Counted from the first letter of the stretch, positions 29,367 through 39,935 are shown. The stretch: 64,000 bases of DNA from Enterobacteriaceae endosymbiont of Donacia simplex (GCF_012568645.1 NZ_CP046192.1:187981-251980), one strand, 5' to 3'. Notes: a model not told the origin generated them from the sequence alone. Numbers and translations: made by a program.

Positions 29367-32030
29367 ATGTCAGGTAATTATATATTTTATAATGACGTGG
29401 ATCCAATTGAAACAAGTGATTGGATACAATCAATAGATTCTGTAATAAAAGAAGAAGGAATTGAAAGAGCTAAATTTTTATTAAAAAAAACTATAGTACA
29501 TCTTTATAATAAAGGAATTATTTTTGATATAAATGATAACAATTATGTTAATTCTATTTCTAGAGAACAAGATGATATATATCCTGGAAATTTAATTTTA
29601 GAAGAAAAAATAAGATCTTTTATTAGATGGAATGCCATAATGATTGTTTTGAGAGCTTCAAAAAAAAACCTAGATTTAGGTGGTCATATTTCTTCTTATC
29701 AATCATCTTCATATATTTATGAAGTTTGTTTTAATCATTTTTTTAAAGCATCTAATAATACAAATAACGGAGATATTATTTATTTTCAAGGACATATATC
29801 ACCTGGAATATATGCCAGATCATTTTTAGAAGGACGTATAAGTATTGATTATTTAAACAATTTTCGACAAGAAGTATTTGGTAAAGGCTTATCATCATAT
29901 CCACATCCTAAGCTTATGCCTAATTTTTGGCAATTTCCTACTGTATCTATGGGATTAGGAGCAATATCTGCAATATATCAAGCTAAATTTATTAAATATT
30001 TAGAAAATAGAGAATTAAAAAAAAAAACAAATAATAAAATTTTTGCATTTTTAGGTGATGGCGAAATGGATGAACCAGAATCTAAAGGAGTTTTAAATAT
30101 AGCTTCAAGAGAAAAACTTAATAATTTAATTTTTGTAATAAATTGTAATTTACAAAGATTAGATGGTCCTGTATATGGTAATGGTAAAATTATTAATGAG
30201 TTAGCTAATCTTTTTAAAGGATCTGGATGGGAAGTTATTAAAGTTATTTGGGGTGATACTTGGGAAAATTTATTATATAAAGATAAAACTGGTAAATTAA
30301 TTAAATTAATTAATGATACTTTAGATGGGGATTTTCAAAATTTTAATTCTAAAAATGGAGCTTATATTAGAAAAAATTTTTTTGGGAAATTCCCAGAAAC
30401 ATTAAAACTTGTTGAAAATTTAACTGATAGAGAAATAGAATTATTAAATTATGGAGGTCATGACCCTAAAAAAATTTATACAGCTTTTAAAAGAGCTTAT
30501 AAAATTAAAAATAAACCTATAGTAATATTATTTCATACAATAAAAGGTTTTGGTTTAGGTAAAATAGCTGAAAGTAAAAATATTGCACATCAAATTAAAA
30601 AAATTGATATAAATACAATTAAATATATACGTAATAATTTAAATATTCCTATAAATGATGAAGATTTATATAAATTACCTTATATTTCTTTTAAAAAAAA
30701 TTCTTTAGAATATCAATATTTACATAAACAACGTAAAAAATTAGGAGGATATATTCCATTTCGCAGAATAAATTTTACAGAAAAATTAATATTACCTAAA
30801 TTAAAAGATTTTAATTCTTTATTTAAAGAACAATATAAAATATCAACAACAATTGCTTTTGTACGTATATTAAATATTTTACTTAGAAATAAAAATATTA
30901 ATACTAGAATAGTACCAATTATAGCTGATGAAGCTCGTACTTTTGGTATGGAAGGTTTATTTAGACAAATAGGGATATATAATTCAAATGGCTTAAAATA
31001 TACTCCTCAAGATAAATCATTATTAACATATTATAAAGAAGATATTAAAGGACAAATTCTACAAGAGGGTATTAATGAATCTGGAGCTTTTGCATCATGG
31101 TTAGCTGCTGCTACTTCTTATTCAACAAATAATCTTCCCATGATTCCATTTTATATTTATTATTCTATTTTTGGTTTTCAAAGAATTGGAGATTTTTGTT
31201 GGGCTGCTGGAGATCAGCAAGCAAGAGGATTTTTAATTGGAGCTACTTCTGGACGTACTACTTTAAATGGTGAGGGATTACAACATGAAGATGGACATAG
31301 TCATATTTATTCTTTAACAATTCCTAATTGTATCTCATATGATCCTACATATGCATATGAATTAGCCGTTATTATACATGATGGTTTGAAAAGAATGTAT
31401 GAAAAACAAGAAAATATATATTATTATATAACTACTATGAATGAATATTATAATATGCCAGTAATGAATATAAAACATAAATATGGTATTTGTAAGGGAA
31501 TATATAAAATTCTTTCAGTTAAAAATAATAAAAAAAAAATAACTATACAATTATTAGGTTCGGGATCAATTTTAAGAAATATGATTAAAGCTGCTAATAT
31601 ATTATATGATGAATATGATATTAATTCAGATATTTTTAGTGTAACTTCTTTTACTGAAATTGCTAGAGAAGGACAAGACTGTGATCATTGGAATTTATTA
31701 CATCCTTCTGAAAAACGTCGTATTCCTTACATTACCAGTATAATGAAAAATTATCCAACTGTAGCAGCTACAGATTATATGAAACTTTTTGCTGAGCAAA
31801 TTCGTAAATATATACCAACAAATCACTATTTTGTATTAGGAACTGATGGCTATGGCAGATCTGATAGTCGAAAAAATTTACGTAATTTCTTTGAAATTAA
31901 TGAATTATATGTAGTACTTACTGTATTAAATATATTTTTAGATTTAAATTTAATTAGTTTAAAAAAAATTTTACACTTTATTAAAAAATATAAAATTAAT
32001 GTAAATAAAAACAATCCTAGAATTTCATAG
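29367..32030 (+). CDS. aceE: Pyruvate dehydrogenase E1 component
   Basis: The homodimeric ThDP enzyme that decarboxylates pyruvate and acetylates AceF. The 887 residues equal the E. coli length with alignment from DVDPIETSDWIQSIDSVIKEEG to the C-terminus. The ThDP/Mg2+ motif is LGDGEMDEPESKG and continues to INCNLQRLDGPV. The E1-type loops (YFQGHISPG, DEARTFGMEGLFRQIG, AGDQQARGFLIG) are intact. An AAGGA ribosome site precedes the ATG. The pdhR repressor gene normally upstream is absent; parE stands there instead. Confidence 0.98.
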   Translation: MSGNYIFYNDVDPIETSDWIQSIDSVIKEEGIERAKFLLKKTIVHLYNKGIIFDINDNNYVNSISREQDDIYPGNLILEEKIRSFIRWNAIMIVLRASKKNLDLGGHISSYQSSSYIYEVCFNHFFKASNNTNNGDIIYFQGHISPGIYARSFLEGRISIDYLNNFRQEVFGKGLSSYPHPKLMPNFWQFPTVSMGLGAISAIYQAKFIKYLENRELKKKTNNKIFAFLGDGEMDEPESKGVLNIASREKLNNLIFVINCNLQRLDGPVYGNGKIINELANLFKGSGWEVIKVIWGDTWENLLYKDKTGKLIKLINDTLDGDFQNFNSKNGAYIRKNFFGKFPETLKLVENLTDREIELLNYGGHDPKKIYTAFKRAYKIKNKPIVILFHTIKGFGLGKIAESKNIAHQIKKIDINTIKYIRNNLNIPINDEDLYKLPYISFKKNSLEYQYLHKQRKKLGGYIPFRRINFTEKLILPKLKDFNSLFKEQYKISTTIAFVRILNILLRNKNINTRIVPIIADEARTFGMEGLFRQIGIYNSNGLKYTPQDKSLLTYYKEDIKGQILQEGINESGAFASWLAAATSYSTNNLPMIPFYIYYSIFGFQRIGDFCWAAGDQQARGFLIGATSGRTTLNGEGLQHEDGHSHIYSLTIPNCISYDPTYAYELAVIIHDGLKRMYEKQENIYYYITTMNEYYNMPVMNIKHKYGICKGIYKILSVKNNKKKITIQLLGSGSILRNMIKAANILYDEYDINSDIFSVTSFTEIAREGQDCDHWNLLHPSEKRRIPYITSIMKNYPTVAATDYMKLFAEQIRKYIPTNHYFVLGTDGYGRSDSRKNLRNFFEINELYVVLTVLNIFLDLNLISLKKILHFIKKYKINVNKNNPRIS

Positions 32031-32043
32031 AAAAAGAGATAAT

Positions 32044-33516
32044 ATGTATAAAAAAATAATACTTCCTGATACAGGAATAGAGGAGATGAAAATTACTGAT
32101 ATTTTAGTAAAGGAAGGAGACGAAATTTTAAAAGAACAACCTATTATTACAGTAGAAAGTGATAAAACATCTATGGAAATACCTTCTAATCAAAAAGGAA
32201 TAATTAAAAAAATTTTAATATCAATAGGAAATAAAATACATAAAGGAGATGTAATATTAGAAATATTAAATAATGAAAAAAATAATTTAATTAAAAATTC
32301 TAAAAAAATATTAGAGAAAAATCAACTAGAATTAAAAGAATTACTAATTCCTGATATAGGAAATCAAGAAATGAAAGTTTCTAATATTTTAATAGAAGAA
32401 AATAGTACAATAAAAAAAAATCAATCGTTAATAATAATTAATAATAATAATAATAATTTTGAAATAGCTTCTTTATATGAAGGAATAATTAAAAAAATTA
32501 ACGTAAAAATAAATGATATTATACACACTAATAGTGTGTTTATGTATATTTCTTCAAAAAAACAACAAAATTATAAAATAAATACATTTATTAAAAATAA
32601 AAATTTAAGAAAAAATAATATTTTAAATATTCAAAAATATATACATGCTTCACCTATTATACGTAAGATGGCAAGAAAATTAAATATAAATTTATTAAAT
32701 ATAAAAGGAAGTGGTTTAAAAAATAGAATTACCAAAGAAGATTTATTACAATATAATAAAAATAATTTACAAAAAAATTATTTTAAGAAATTTGTATCAA
32801 TTTATGAAAAATTTGGTTCTTGTGAAAAAATTATTTTAAATAATATACAAAAAATTTCTAGTAAAAATTTATCTAATAATTGGAAAAATATTCCTCATGT
32901 CACTCAACATATTGAAACTGATATCACAGAATTAGAAAAATTTAGAATTAAAAAAAATAATGAGTATTATAAAAAACAAAAAAATATTAAATTAACTTTA
33001 CTAAATTTTATAATTAAAGTATGCGCACATGCTTTACATAAATATCCTAATTTTAATGCTTCTTTATCTGATTCTAATGAAAATTTAATAATAAAAAAAT
33101 ATTTTAATATTGGAATAGCTATTAATACAAAACAAGGTTTGTTTGTTCCTGTAATATTTGATGTTTTAAATAAAAATATTAATAATTTATCTGAAATATT
33201 ACGTAATTTAGTAAATAAGGCAAAAAATAATAAATTACATCCTCTTGATATGCAAGGAGGTTGTTTTACAATATCTAATTTAGGACAATTTAAAGGTAGT
33301 TTTTTTACACCTATAATTAATGCTCCAGAAGTAGCAATTTTAGGTGTATCTCAAGCAAATATTAAACCAATATGGGAAAATAATAAATTTATACCAAAAC
33401 TTATGTTACCATTATCATTATCTTATGATCATAGAGTAATTAATGGAGTTGAAGCTATTAATTTTTTAAATTATATTTGTATTTTAATATCTGATATTAG
33501 AAATATATTAATATAG
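32044..33516 (+). CDS. aceF: Dihydrolipoyl acetyltransferase (E2 of pyruvate dehydrogenase), two lipoyl domains, one without lysine
   Basis: It carries acetyl groups on lipoyl-lysine and transfers them to CoA. At 490 residues it is shorter than E. coli AceF (630, three lipoyl domains). Domain 1 (residues 2-78) has Lys41 in VESDKTSMEIPS. Domain 2 (99-172) keeps the fold pattern but has Asn136 where the lysine should be, inside six consecutive Asn codons. The E3-binding domain (199-236) is intact, with ASPIIRKMARKLNINLLNIK and GSGLKNRITKEDL. The catalytic domain follows, with His463 in SYDHRVINGVE, where the usual Asp of DHRxxDG is Asn467. It starts 13 bases after aceE and stops with TAG. Confidence 0.95.
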   Translation: MYKKIILPDTGIEEMKITDILVKEGDEILKEQPIITVESDKTSMEIPSNQKGIIKKILISIGNKIHKGDVILEILNNEKNNLIKNSKKILEKNQLELKELLIPDIGNQEMKVSNILIEENSTIKKNQSLIIINNNNNNFEIASLYEGIIKKINVKINDIIHTNSVFMYISSKKQQNYKINTFIKNKNLRKNNILNIQKYIHASPIIRKMARKLNINLLNIKGSGLKNRITKEDLLQYNKNNLQKNYFKKFVSIYEKFGSCEKIILNNIQKISSKNLSNNWKNIPHVTQHIETDITELEKFRIKKNNEYYKKQKNIKLTLLNFIIKVCAHALHKYPNFNASLSDSNENLIIKKYFNIGIAINTKQGLFVPVIFDVLNKNINNLSEILRNLVNKAKNNKLHPLDMQGGCFTISNLGQFKGSFFTPIINAPEVAILGVSQANIKPIWENNKFIPKLMLPLSLSYDHRVINGVEAINFLNYICILISDIRNILI

Positions 33517-33569
33517 TTTTTTAAAATTAAAATTTAATATTATTAAAGATATCTAATAGGAGTTAATTT

Positions 33570-34982
33570 ATGAAAAATATAATAAAAACACAAGTTGTTG
33601 TAATAGGAGGAGGTCCTGCAGGATATTCTGCAGCTTTTCGTTGTAGTGATTTAGGATTAAAAACAATAATAGTAGAAAATTATCAAAATCTAGGAGGAGT
33701 TTGTTTAAATGTGGGTTGTATTCCATCTAAAACATTATTACATATAGCAAAAATTATTAAAGAAAATAAAAATTTTTTTAATCAAGGAATATTTAATAAT
33801 CAACCAGAAATTAATATAAGTAATATTATTAAGTTTAAACAAAATATTATTAATAAATTAACTAATGGTTTAAATTTTCTTGCTAAAAAACGTAATGTAG
33901 ATGTTATAAATGGTCTTAGTTTTTTTGAAACAGAAAATTGTTTAAATGTTATTAATAAAGATAAGATACAAATTATTTTTGAAAATGCAATTATAGCTAC
34001 TGGTTCACATCCTATAAAATTACCATTTATTCCTTATAAAGATAATAGAATCTGGGATTCTACAGATGCATTACTTTTAAAACAAATTCCTAAAAAAATG
34101 ATGATTTTAGGAAGTGGTATTATTGGTTTAGAAATAGCAACAATATATCAATCTTTTGGTTCTAAAATAGATATAGTTGATATTGCAAATAATTTTTTAT
34201 CAGAAGTTGATGATGATATTATTAATATTTATAAAAAAAATATTAAAAAAAAATTTAATTTTATACTAGGAACAAAAGTTTTATCAATAGATAATAATGA
34301 AGAATTACTCCAAGTACATATGACAAGTGATAATAATAAATCAATATATTCTAAAGAATATAATAATATTCTTATAGCTATAGGGAGAAAACCTAATTCT
34401 CATTATATTAATAAAAAATTTAATAAAATTTCAATTAATGATTTTGGTTTTATTAATGTAGATAGTCAAATGAGAACTAATATCCCTAATATATTTGCAA
34501 TAGGAGATGTTATTGGAAATCCTATGCTTGCACATAAAGGTATACATGAAGGTCATTTAGCTGCAGAAGTTATTGCTGGAAAAAATCATTACTTTGTTCC
34601 TAAAATAATACCATCTATAGCATATACTAATCCAGAAATAGCTTGGGTAGGAATAACAGAAAAATATGCTATAAAAGATAATATAAAATATAAGACTTCT
34701 TCTTTTTCTTGGAATTCATTAGGAAGAGCAGTTTCCTCTAATGAAGAAGATGGATTAACTAAATTAATTATAGAGAAAGATTCTAATAGAATTATAGGTG
34801 GTAGTATTGTTGGTTATAATGCAGGAGAATTATTAGGAGAAATAAGTTTAGCTATTGAAATGGGTTGTGATATAGAAGACATAGCATTAACTATTCATGC
34901 ACATCCAACTTTTTATGAGTCTATTGGAATAGCTGCAGAAATATATACAGGATCAGTAACAGATATTATTAATAATAAATAA
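33570..34982 (+). CDS. lpd: Dihydrolipoamide dehydrogenase (E3)
   Basis: The shared FAD enzyme that reoxidises lipoyl groups of the pyruvate and 2-oxoglutarate complexes, making NADH. The 470 residues (E. coli 474) contain the FAD site VVVIGGGPAGYSAAFRC, the redox disulphide GGVCLNVGCIPSKTLL, the NAD site MILGSGIIGLEIATIY, the second FAD motif NIFAIGDVIGNPMLAHKG and the C-terminal active-site His in HAHPTFYESIG. A GGAG ribosome site precedes it. It ends the aceE-aceF-lpd operon. Confidence 0.98.
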   Translation: MKNIIKTQVVVIGGGPAGYSAAFRCSDLGLKTIIVENYQNLGGVCLNVGCIPSKTLLHIAKIIKENKNFFNQGIFNNQPEINISNIIKFKQNIINKLTNGLNFLAKKRNVDVINGLSFFETENCLNVINKDKIQIIFENAIIATGSHPIKLPFIPYKDNRIWDSTDALLLKQIPKKMMILGSGIIGLEIATIYQSFGSKIDIVDIANNFLSEVDDDIINIYKKNIKKKFNFILGTKVLSIDNNEELLQVHMTSDNNKSIYSKEYNNILIAIGRKPNSHYINKKFNKISINDFGFINVDSQMRTNIPNIFAIGDVIGNPMLAHKGIHEGHLAAEVIAGKNHYFVPKIIPSIAYTNPEIAWVGITEKYAIKDNIKYKTSSFSWNSLGRAVSSNEEDGLTKLIIEKDSNRIIGGSIVGYNAGELLGEISLAIEMGCDIEDIALTIHAHPTFYESIGIAAEIYTGSVTDIINNK

Positions 34983-35026
34983 TTTTTTATAAAAAAAAAT
35001 AAATTTATATTATTATTTTTTATATC

Positions 35027-35056
35027 AAAAAATATTTATTAAAATAAATATTTTTT
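35027..35056. terminator. Perfect dyad between convergent lpd and dapE
   Basis: Arms of 14 bp (AAAAAATATTTATT and its complement) flank a 2-base loop, all A/T. It begins 44 bases after the lpd stop and ends 24 bases before the dapE stop. Each arm ends in a T6 run, so it could work as a bidirectional terminator. Confidence 0.5.
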
Positions 35057-35079
35057 AATTTTTAAATTAATTTTTTTTT

Positions 35080-36237
35080 TTAAAAAAGAAAAATTTTTTT
35101 TATTATTTGATAATAAATTTTATATAAAATATATAAATCATTTATTTTCACACATTCATTAACTTTATGAATAGTTGAATTAATTAAGCCTAATTCAACA
35201 ATTTGTGCTTTTGTTTTTATTATAAAACGTCCATCAGAGGTACCTCCATCATTTATTAAAGTAGGATATACATTATTAATTGAATAAATACTTTTTTTTA
35301 CTATTTCTACTAAATTTTTTTCTATTATATAGTTTTTATTAATACTTAAAAAAGGTAATCCAGATAATTGCCATGTCATTTTATAGTTAATAATATATTT
35401 TTTTATAATATTATTTAAAATTTTTAATATATTTTTATAATATATTTCATTATTAAAACGAAAATTTATATAAATAATAATATTTCCTGGTATTATATTA
35501 TTATTTTCTATATCTGAACTAATTTTTGTTATTTGCATACTAGTTTCTGGAAACAAATCATTTTTTTTACTCCATTTTATTAATAATAATTTATTAAGTA
35601 ATGGTATTATGATGTGAATTGGATTTTTAGCTAATTTATGATATGCAACATGTCCTTGAACACCTATTATTTTTAATTGAATATTTAATGAACCTCTTCT
35701 CCCATTTTTAATATTATCTCCCACAAATTTATTACTTGTAGGTTCTCCTAAAATACAAAAGTTTATTTTTTCTTTTTTTTTTAATAAATTATTAATAACT
35801 TTAATAGTCCCATTTGTTGCTTTTCCTTCTTCATCTGAAGTAATAAGAAAAGCGATACGACCATTATAATTATGATATTTTTTGATAAATTTTTTAGCCG
35901 CAAAAATCATTGCGGCTAAGGAGCCTTTCATATCACAAACACCTCTTCCATATAAAATATCATTATCTAAAATAGCTTTAAAAGGATTAAATATCCATTT
36001 TTTAATATCTCCAGGGGGGACTACATCTGTATGACCAGCAAAAACTAAAGTATTGGTCATAAATTTATTATTATGAACTGCCCAAAAATTATTTGTATCT
36101 TTAATATTCATTAATTGGATATTAAAATCTAATTTTTTTAAAATTTTTATTAAAATATTTTGACATCCTGAATCCATAGGACTAATAGAATGACATTCTA
36201 CGAGTTTTTTCGTTAAATTAATTATTTGTTCTAACAT
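35080..36237 (-). CDS. dapE: Succinyl-diaminopimelate desuccinylase
   Basis: This di-zinc M20 hydrolase removes succinate from N-succinyl-LL-diaminopimelate in lysine and peptidoglycan synthesis. The 385 residues (E. coli 375) show the metal ligands in FAGHTDVVPPGD, GRGVCDMKGS, TSDEEGKATNG (catalytic Glu pair) and ILGEPTS, and the final His in STIHKVNEC. It needs a succinylated substrate and so depends on succinyl-CoA, which SucAB can provide. It stands alone, 25 bases downstream of lon. Confidence 0.97.
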   Translation of the reverse strand: MLEQIINLTKKLVECHSISPMDSGCQNILIKILKKLDFNIQLMNIKDTNNFWAVHNNKFMTNTLVFAGHTDVVPPGDIKKWIFNPFKAILDNDILYGRGVCDMKGSLAAMIFAAKKFIKKYHNYNGRIAFLITSDEEGKATNGTIKVINNLLKKKEKINFCILGEPTSNKFVGDNIKNGRRGSLNIQLKIIGVQGHVAYHKLAKNPIHIIIPLLNKLLLIKWSKKNDLFPETSMQITKISSDIENNNIIPGNIIIYINFRFNNEIYYKNILKILNNIIKKYIINYKMTWQLSGLPFLSINKNYIIEKNLVEIVKKSIYSINNVYPTLINDGGTSDGRFIIKTKAQIVELGLINSTIHKVNECVKINDLYILYKIYYQIIKKIFLF

Positions 36238-36262
36238 ATAATTTTTATTTTAAATTCTAATA

Positions 36263-38596
36263 TTAAAATGGTTTATTTTGTAAAGCTATTAATAATACTT
36301 CTTCAATATTTTTTACTGTTAATATTTTTAAATCTGTAATGATATTTTTTGGTATATCTTCTAAATTTCTTTTATTTTGTTCAGGAATTAAAACAATATT
36401 AATACCACCTCTGTGCGCAGCTAATAATTTTTCTTTTAATCCACCAATAGCTAAAACTTGGCCTCTTAATGTAATTTCTCCGGTCATTGCTACATTTGCT
36501 TTTACAGGATTATTAGTTAAACTAGAAACTAAAGCTGTACACATAGATATACCAGCACTTGGTCCATCTTTTGGTGTAGCCCCTTCAGGGACATGAACAT
36601 GAATATCTATATTTTTATAAAATTCAGTATTAATATTTAATTTTTTTGTTCTTGCTTTTACTACAGTTAAAGCAGTTTGTATTGATTCTTGCATAACTTC
36701 ACCTAGAGAGCCTGTATATGTTAATTTACCTTTACCTGGTATACATACAGTTTCAATAGTTAATAATTCTCCTCCTACTTCTGTCCATGCTAATCCAGTA
36801 ACTTGACCTATTAAATTTTCATTTTCTGCTTTACCATAATCAAATTTTTTTACACCTAAATATTTTTTTAAATTTAAATGATCTATTTTAATAGATTTAA
36901 TATTTTTTTCTATTAAAATAGCTTTAACAGTTTTTCTACATAATGTAGATAATTCTCTTTCTAATCCTCTAACACCAGACTCTCTGGTATAATATCTAAT
37001 TATATCTATAATTGCTCTATTATTGATAATTAATTCTTCTTTTTTTAAAGCATTACGGCTAAATTGTTTAGGTAATAAATATTTTTTTGCTATATTTAAT
37101 TTTTCATCTTCTGTATAACCAGTAATTTTAATAACTTCCATTCTATCTAAAAGAGGTAATGGTATATGTACAGATGAATTTGAAGTTGCTACAAACATAA
37201 CATTTGATAAATCATAATCGATTTCAAGGTAATGATCATTAAAAGCAATATTTTGTTCTGGATCTAAAACTTCTAATAAAGCTGCCGCAGGATCTCCTCT
37301 CATATCATATGAAATTTTATCTATTTCATCTAATAGTAATAATGGGTTTTGTACTTTTACTTTTGCCATTTTTTGAATAATTTTACCAGGCATAGATCCA
37401 ATATATGTTCTACGATGTCCTCTTATTTCTCCTTCATCTCTTATACCACCTAATGCTATTTTAATAAATTTTCTTCCTGTAGCTCTTGCAATAGATTTAC
37501 CTAATGAAGTTTTTCCTACACCAGGAGGTCCTACTAAACATAAAATAGGTCCTCTAATTTTATTAGATCTATTTTGTACAGCTAAATATTCTAAAATATG
37601 TTCTTTTACAGATTCTAAACCAAAATGATCTTGATCTAATATTTTTTTTGCTTTACATAAATTTTTTTTTAACCTGCTTTTTATATTCCATGGAATTTGT
37701 ATCATCCATTCTATATATCCTCTAACAACAGTTGCTTCTGCTGACATAGGAGCCATCATTTTTAATTTTCTTAGTTCGGCAAAAGTTTTTTCTTTTGCTT
37801 CTTTTGGCATTTTTGCTAATTTTATTTTTTTTTTTAAAATTTCATTTTCATCAGGATGTTCATCTATTTCTCCTAATTCTTTTTGAATAGCTTTCATTTG
37901 TTCATTTAAATAATATTCCTTTTGACTTTTTTCCATTTGATTTTTAACTCTATTTCGAATTTTTTTTTCTACTTGTAATAAATCAATTTCTGATTCCATT
38001 AAAGCCATCAAATATTCTAATCTTTTATCTATATTAGACATTTCTAATATTAATTGTTTATTAGATAATTTTAATGGCATATGAGCAGCTATAGTATCTG
38101 CTAATTTAGCAGCATCATGAATATTATTTAATGAACTTAATACTTCTGGAGGAATTTTTTTATTTAATTTTGAATATCCTTCAAATTGATTAATAGCTGT
38201 TCTTATTAAAACTTCTTGTTCTTTTATTTTAAGTATGGGAGAAGATAAATATTCTATTTGTGCTGTAAAATAATTATCATTATCTATTAAATTAATTAAT
38301 TTTGCTCTTTGTAATCCTTCTACTAAAATTTTAACTGTACCATCAGGTAATTTTAACATTTGTAAAACAGAAGTAATTGTTCCAACAGTAAATAAATCTT
38401 TAATACTAGGATTATCATTAGAAGCTTCTTTTTGTGCTACTAACATAACCTTCTTATCATTATTCATAGCAGCTTCTAAACAACGAATAGATTTATTTCT
38501 TCCAATAAATAAAGGTATTACCATATAAGGATATACAACTACATCACGTAATGGTAATACAGGTATTATAATATGTTCTGAATTCTGAGAATTCAT
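36263..38596 (-). CDS. lon: ATP-dependent protease Lon
   Basis: A homohexameric quality-control protease. The 777 residues (E. coli 784) contain the N-terminal substrate domain (IIPVLPLRDVVVYPYMVIPL), coiled-coil linker, AAA+ module with Walker A (GPPGVGKTSLGKSIA) and Walker B (LLLLDEIDK), and the Ser-Lys protease domain with PKDGPSAGISM and the lysine in IGGLKEKLLAAHRGG. A GAGAG ribosome site precedes the ATG. In E. coli order is clpP-clpX-lon; that order is kept here. Confidence 0.98.
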   Translation of the reverse strand: MNSQNSEHIIIPVLPLRDVVVYPYMVIPLFIGRNKSIRCLEAAMNNDKKVMLVAQKEASNDNPSIKDLFTVGTITSVLQMLKLPDGTVKILVEGLQRAKLINLIDNDNYFTAQIEYLSSPILKIKEQEVLIRTAINQFEGYSKLNKKIPPEVLSSLNNIHDAAKLADTIAAHMPLKLSNKQLILEMSNIDKRLEYLMALMESEIDLLQVEKKIRNRVKNQMEKSQKEYYLNEQMKAIQKELGEIDEHPDENEILKKKIKLAKMPKEAKEKTFAELRKLKMMAPMSAEATVVRGYIEWMIQIPWNIKSRLKKNLCKAKKILDQDHFGLESVKEHILEYLAVQNRSNKIRGPILCLVGPPGVGKTSLGKSIARATGRKFIKIALGGIRDEGEIRGHRRTYIGSMPGKIIQKMAKVKVQNPLLLLDEIDKISYDMRGDPAAALLEVLDPEQNIAFNDHYLEIDYDLSNVMFVATSNSSVHIPLPLLDRMEVIKITGYTEDEKLNIAKKYLLPKQFSRNALKKEELIINNRAIIDIIRYYTRESGVRGLERELSTLCRKTVKAILIEKNIKSIKIDHLNLKKYLGVKKFDYGKAENENLIGQVTGLAWTEVGGELLTIETVCIPGKGKLTYTGSLGEVMQESIQTALTVVKARTKKLNINTEFYKNIDIHVHVPEGATPKDGPSAGISMCTALVSSLTNNPVKANVAMTGEITLRGQVLAIGGLKEKLLAAHRGGINIVLIPEQNKRNLEDIPKNIITDLKILTVKNIEEVLLIALQNKPF

Positions 38597-38613
38597 AGAT
38601 TACTCTCTTTTTT

Positions 38614-38622
38614 ATTATAACA
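38614..38622 (-). promoter_or_regulatory. Extended -10 promoter for lon
   Basis: On the minus strand TG-T-TATAAT (38622 to 38614) lies 17 bases before the lon ATG, with no good -35. A heat-shock CCCCAT-type element is not seen, suggesting housekeeping expression. Confidence 0.45.
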
Positions 38623-38681
38623 TGTTAAAAAATATATTTTTATATATAAAAAAATAGTTAATATTATTAAAATAATTAATT

Positions 38682-39935
38682 TTATTTATATTTTATAATA
38701 GGTTCAGATAAATTATTAATAACTTTCTTATCAATTTGAATTTTATCAATATTTTTCTTTGAAGGTATGTCATACATTATATTTAATAATATTTTTTCTA
38801 AAATAGATCTTAATCCTCTAGCTCCAGTATTTAATAAAATTGCTTGTTTAGCAATTTCTTTAATAGCGTTATTATCAAATTCTAATTTAATATTTTCATA
38901 TTCAAATAAAATTTGATATTGTTTTATAAGAGAATTTTTAGGTTTTAATAAAATTTGTGTTAATTTATTTTCATCTAATTTATTTAATGAAACTATAATA
39001 GGTAAACGTCCTATAAATTCTGGTATTAATCCAAATTTTATTAAATCTTCAGGAAGTACTTGATTTAAAAGTTGATCTCTATTTGTAATTTTATTAATAT
39101 TTTTTTTTATTTTTGAATGAAACCCTATATTATTAGAAGTATTAATTCTATTAGAAATAATATCTTCTAGTCCATAAAAAGATCCAGCACAAATAAATAA
39201 AATATTTTTAGTATTTACTTGTATAAAATCTTGTTGTGGGTGTTTACGTCCTCCTTTTGGTGGTATAGAAGCAATTGTACCTTCAATTAACTTTAATAAA
39301 GATTGTTGAACTCCTTCACCTGAAACATCTCGAGTTATAGAAACATTTTCTGATTTTCTTGCAATTTTGTCAATTTCATCAATGTATATTATACCATATT
39401 GTGTTTTTTTTATATCATAACTAGCATTTTGTAATAACTTTTGTATAATATTTTCTACATCTTCTCCTACATATCCTGCTTCTGTTAAAGTAGTGGCATC
39501 TGTAATTACAAATGGTACATTAAGAAAACGTGCTAATGTTTCAGCTAATAATGTTTTTCCACTACCCGTAGGGCCTAATAAAAGAATATTACTTTTTTCA
39601 AGTATATTATTTTTGTTATTGTAATTATTTAATTTTTTATAATGATTATATACAGAAACTGCAAGTATTTTTTTAGCTTGTGATTGACTAATAATATAAT
39701 CATTCAAATAATTAAAAATTTTATGTGGTGTTAGTAATTTAAAATTTTCATTATTAAAAAAATTATTATATTTATTTATATTTTTTTTTTCTAAAATATC
39801 ATTATATAATTTAACACATTTATCACAAATGAAAATTGATCTACCTCCTGAAATTAATTGATTTACTTCATTTTGATTCTTTTTACAAAAAGAACAACAA
39901 AATATTGTATTTAAATTTTCCTTTTTATCTATCAT
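38682..39935 (-). CDS. clpX: ATP-dependent Clp protease ATPase subunit ClpX
   Basis: The AAA+ unfoldase that feeds ClpP. ATG 39947 also opens the frame, but ATG 39935 has a GAGG ribosome site 6 bases upstream and matches the E. coli start (MIDKKENLN), giving 417 residues (E. coli 424). The N-terminal C4 zinc finger is complete (CSFCKKNQ...FICDKCVKL). Walker A is [18 protein letters not shown], Walker [14 protein letters not shown], and the ClpP-contact IGF loop appears as [12 protein letters not shown] nearby. It follows clpP. Confidence 0.96.
   Translation of the reverse strand: MIDKKENLNTIFCCSFCKKNQNEVNQLISGGRSIFICDKCVKLYNDILEKKNINKYNNFFNNENFKLLTPHKIFNYLNDYIISQSQAKKILAVSVYNHYKKLNNYNNKNNILEKSNILLLGPTGSGKTLLAETLARFLNVPFVITDATTLTEAGYVGEDVENIIQKLLQNASYDIKKTQYGIIYIDEIDKIARKSENVSITRDVSGEGVQQSLLKLIEGTIASIPPKGGRKHPQQDFIQVNTKNILFICAGSFYGLEDIISNRINTSNNIGFHSKIKKNINKITNRDQLLNQVLPEDLIKFGLIPEFIGRLPIIVSLNKLDENKLTQILLKPKNSLIKQYQILFEYENIKLEFDNNAIKEIAKQAILLNTGARGLRSILEKILLNIMYDIPSKKNIDKIQIDKKVINNLSEPIIKYK

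Noticed and set aside
36339-36596. Plus-strand open frame opposite the lon protease domain
   Set aside because: It overlaps the conserved Ser-Lys catalytic region and lacks any start signal.
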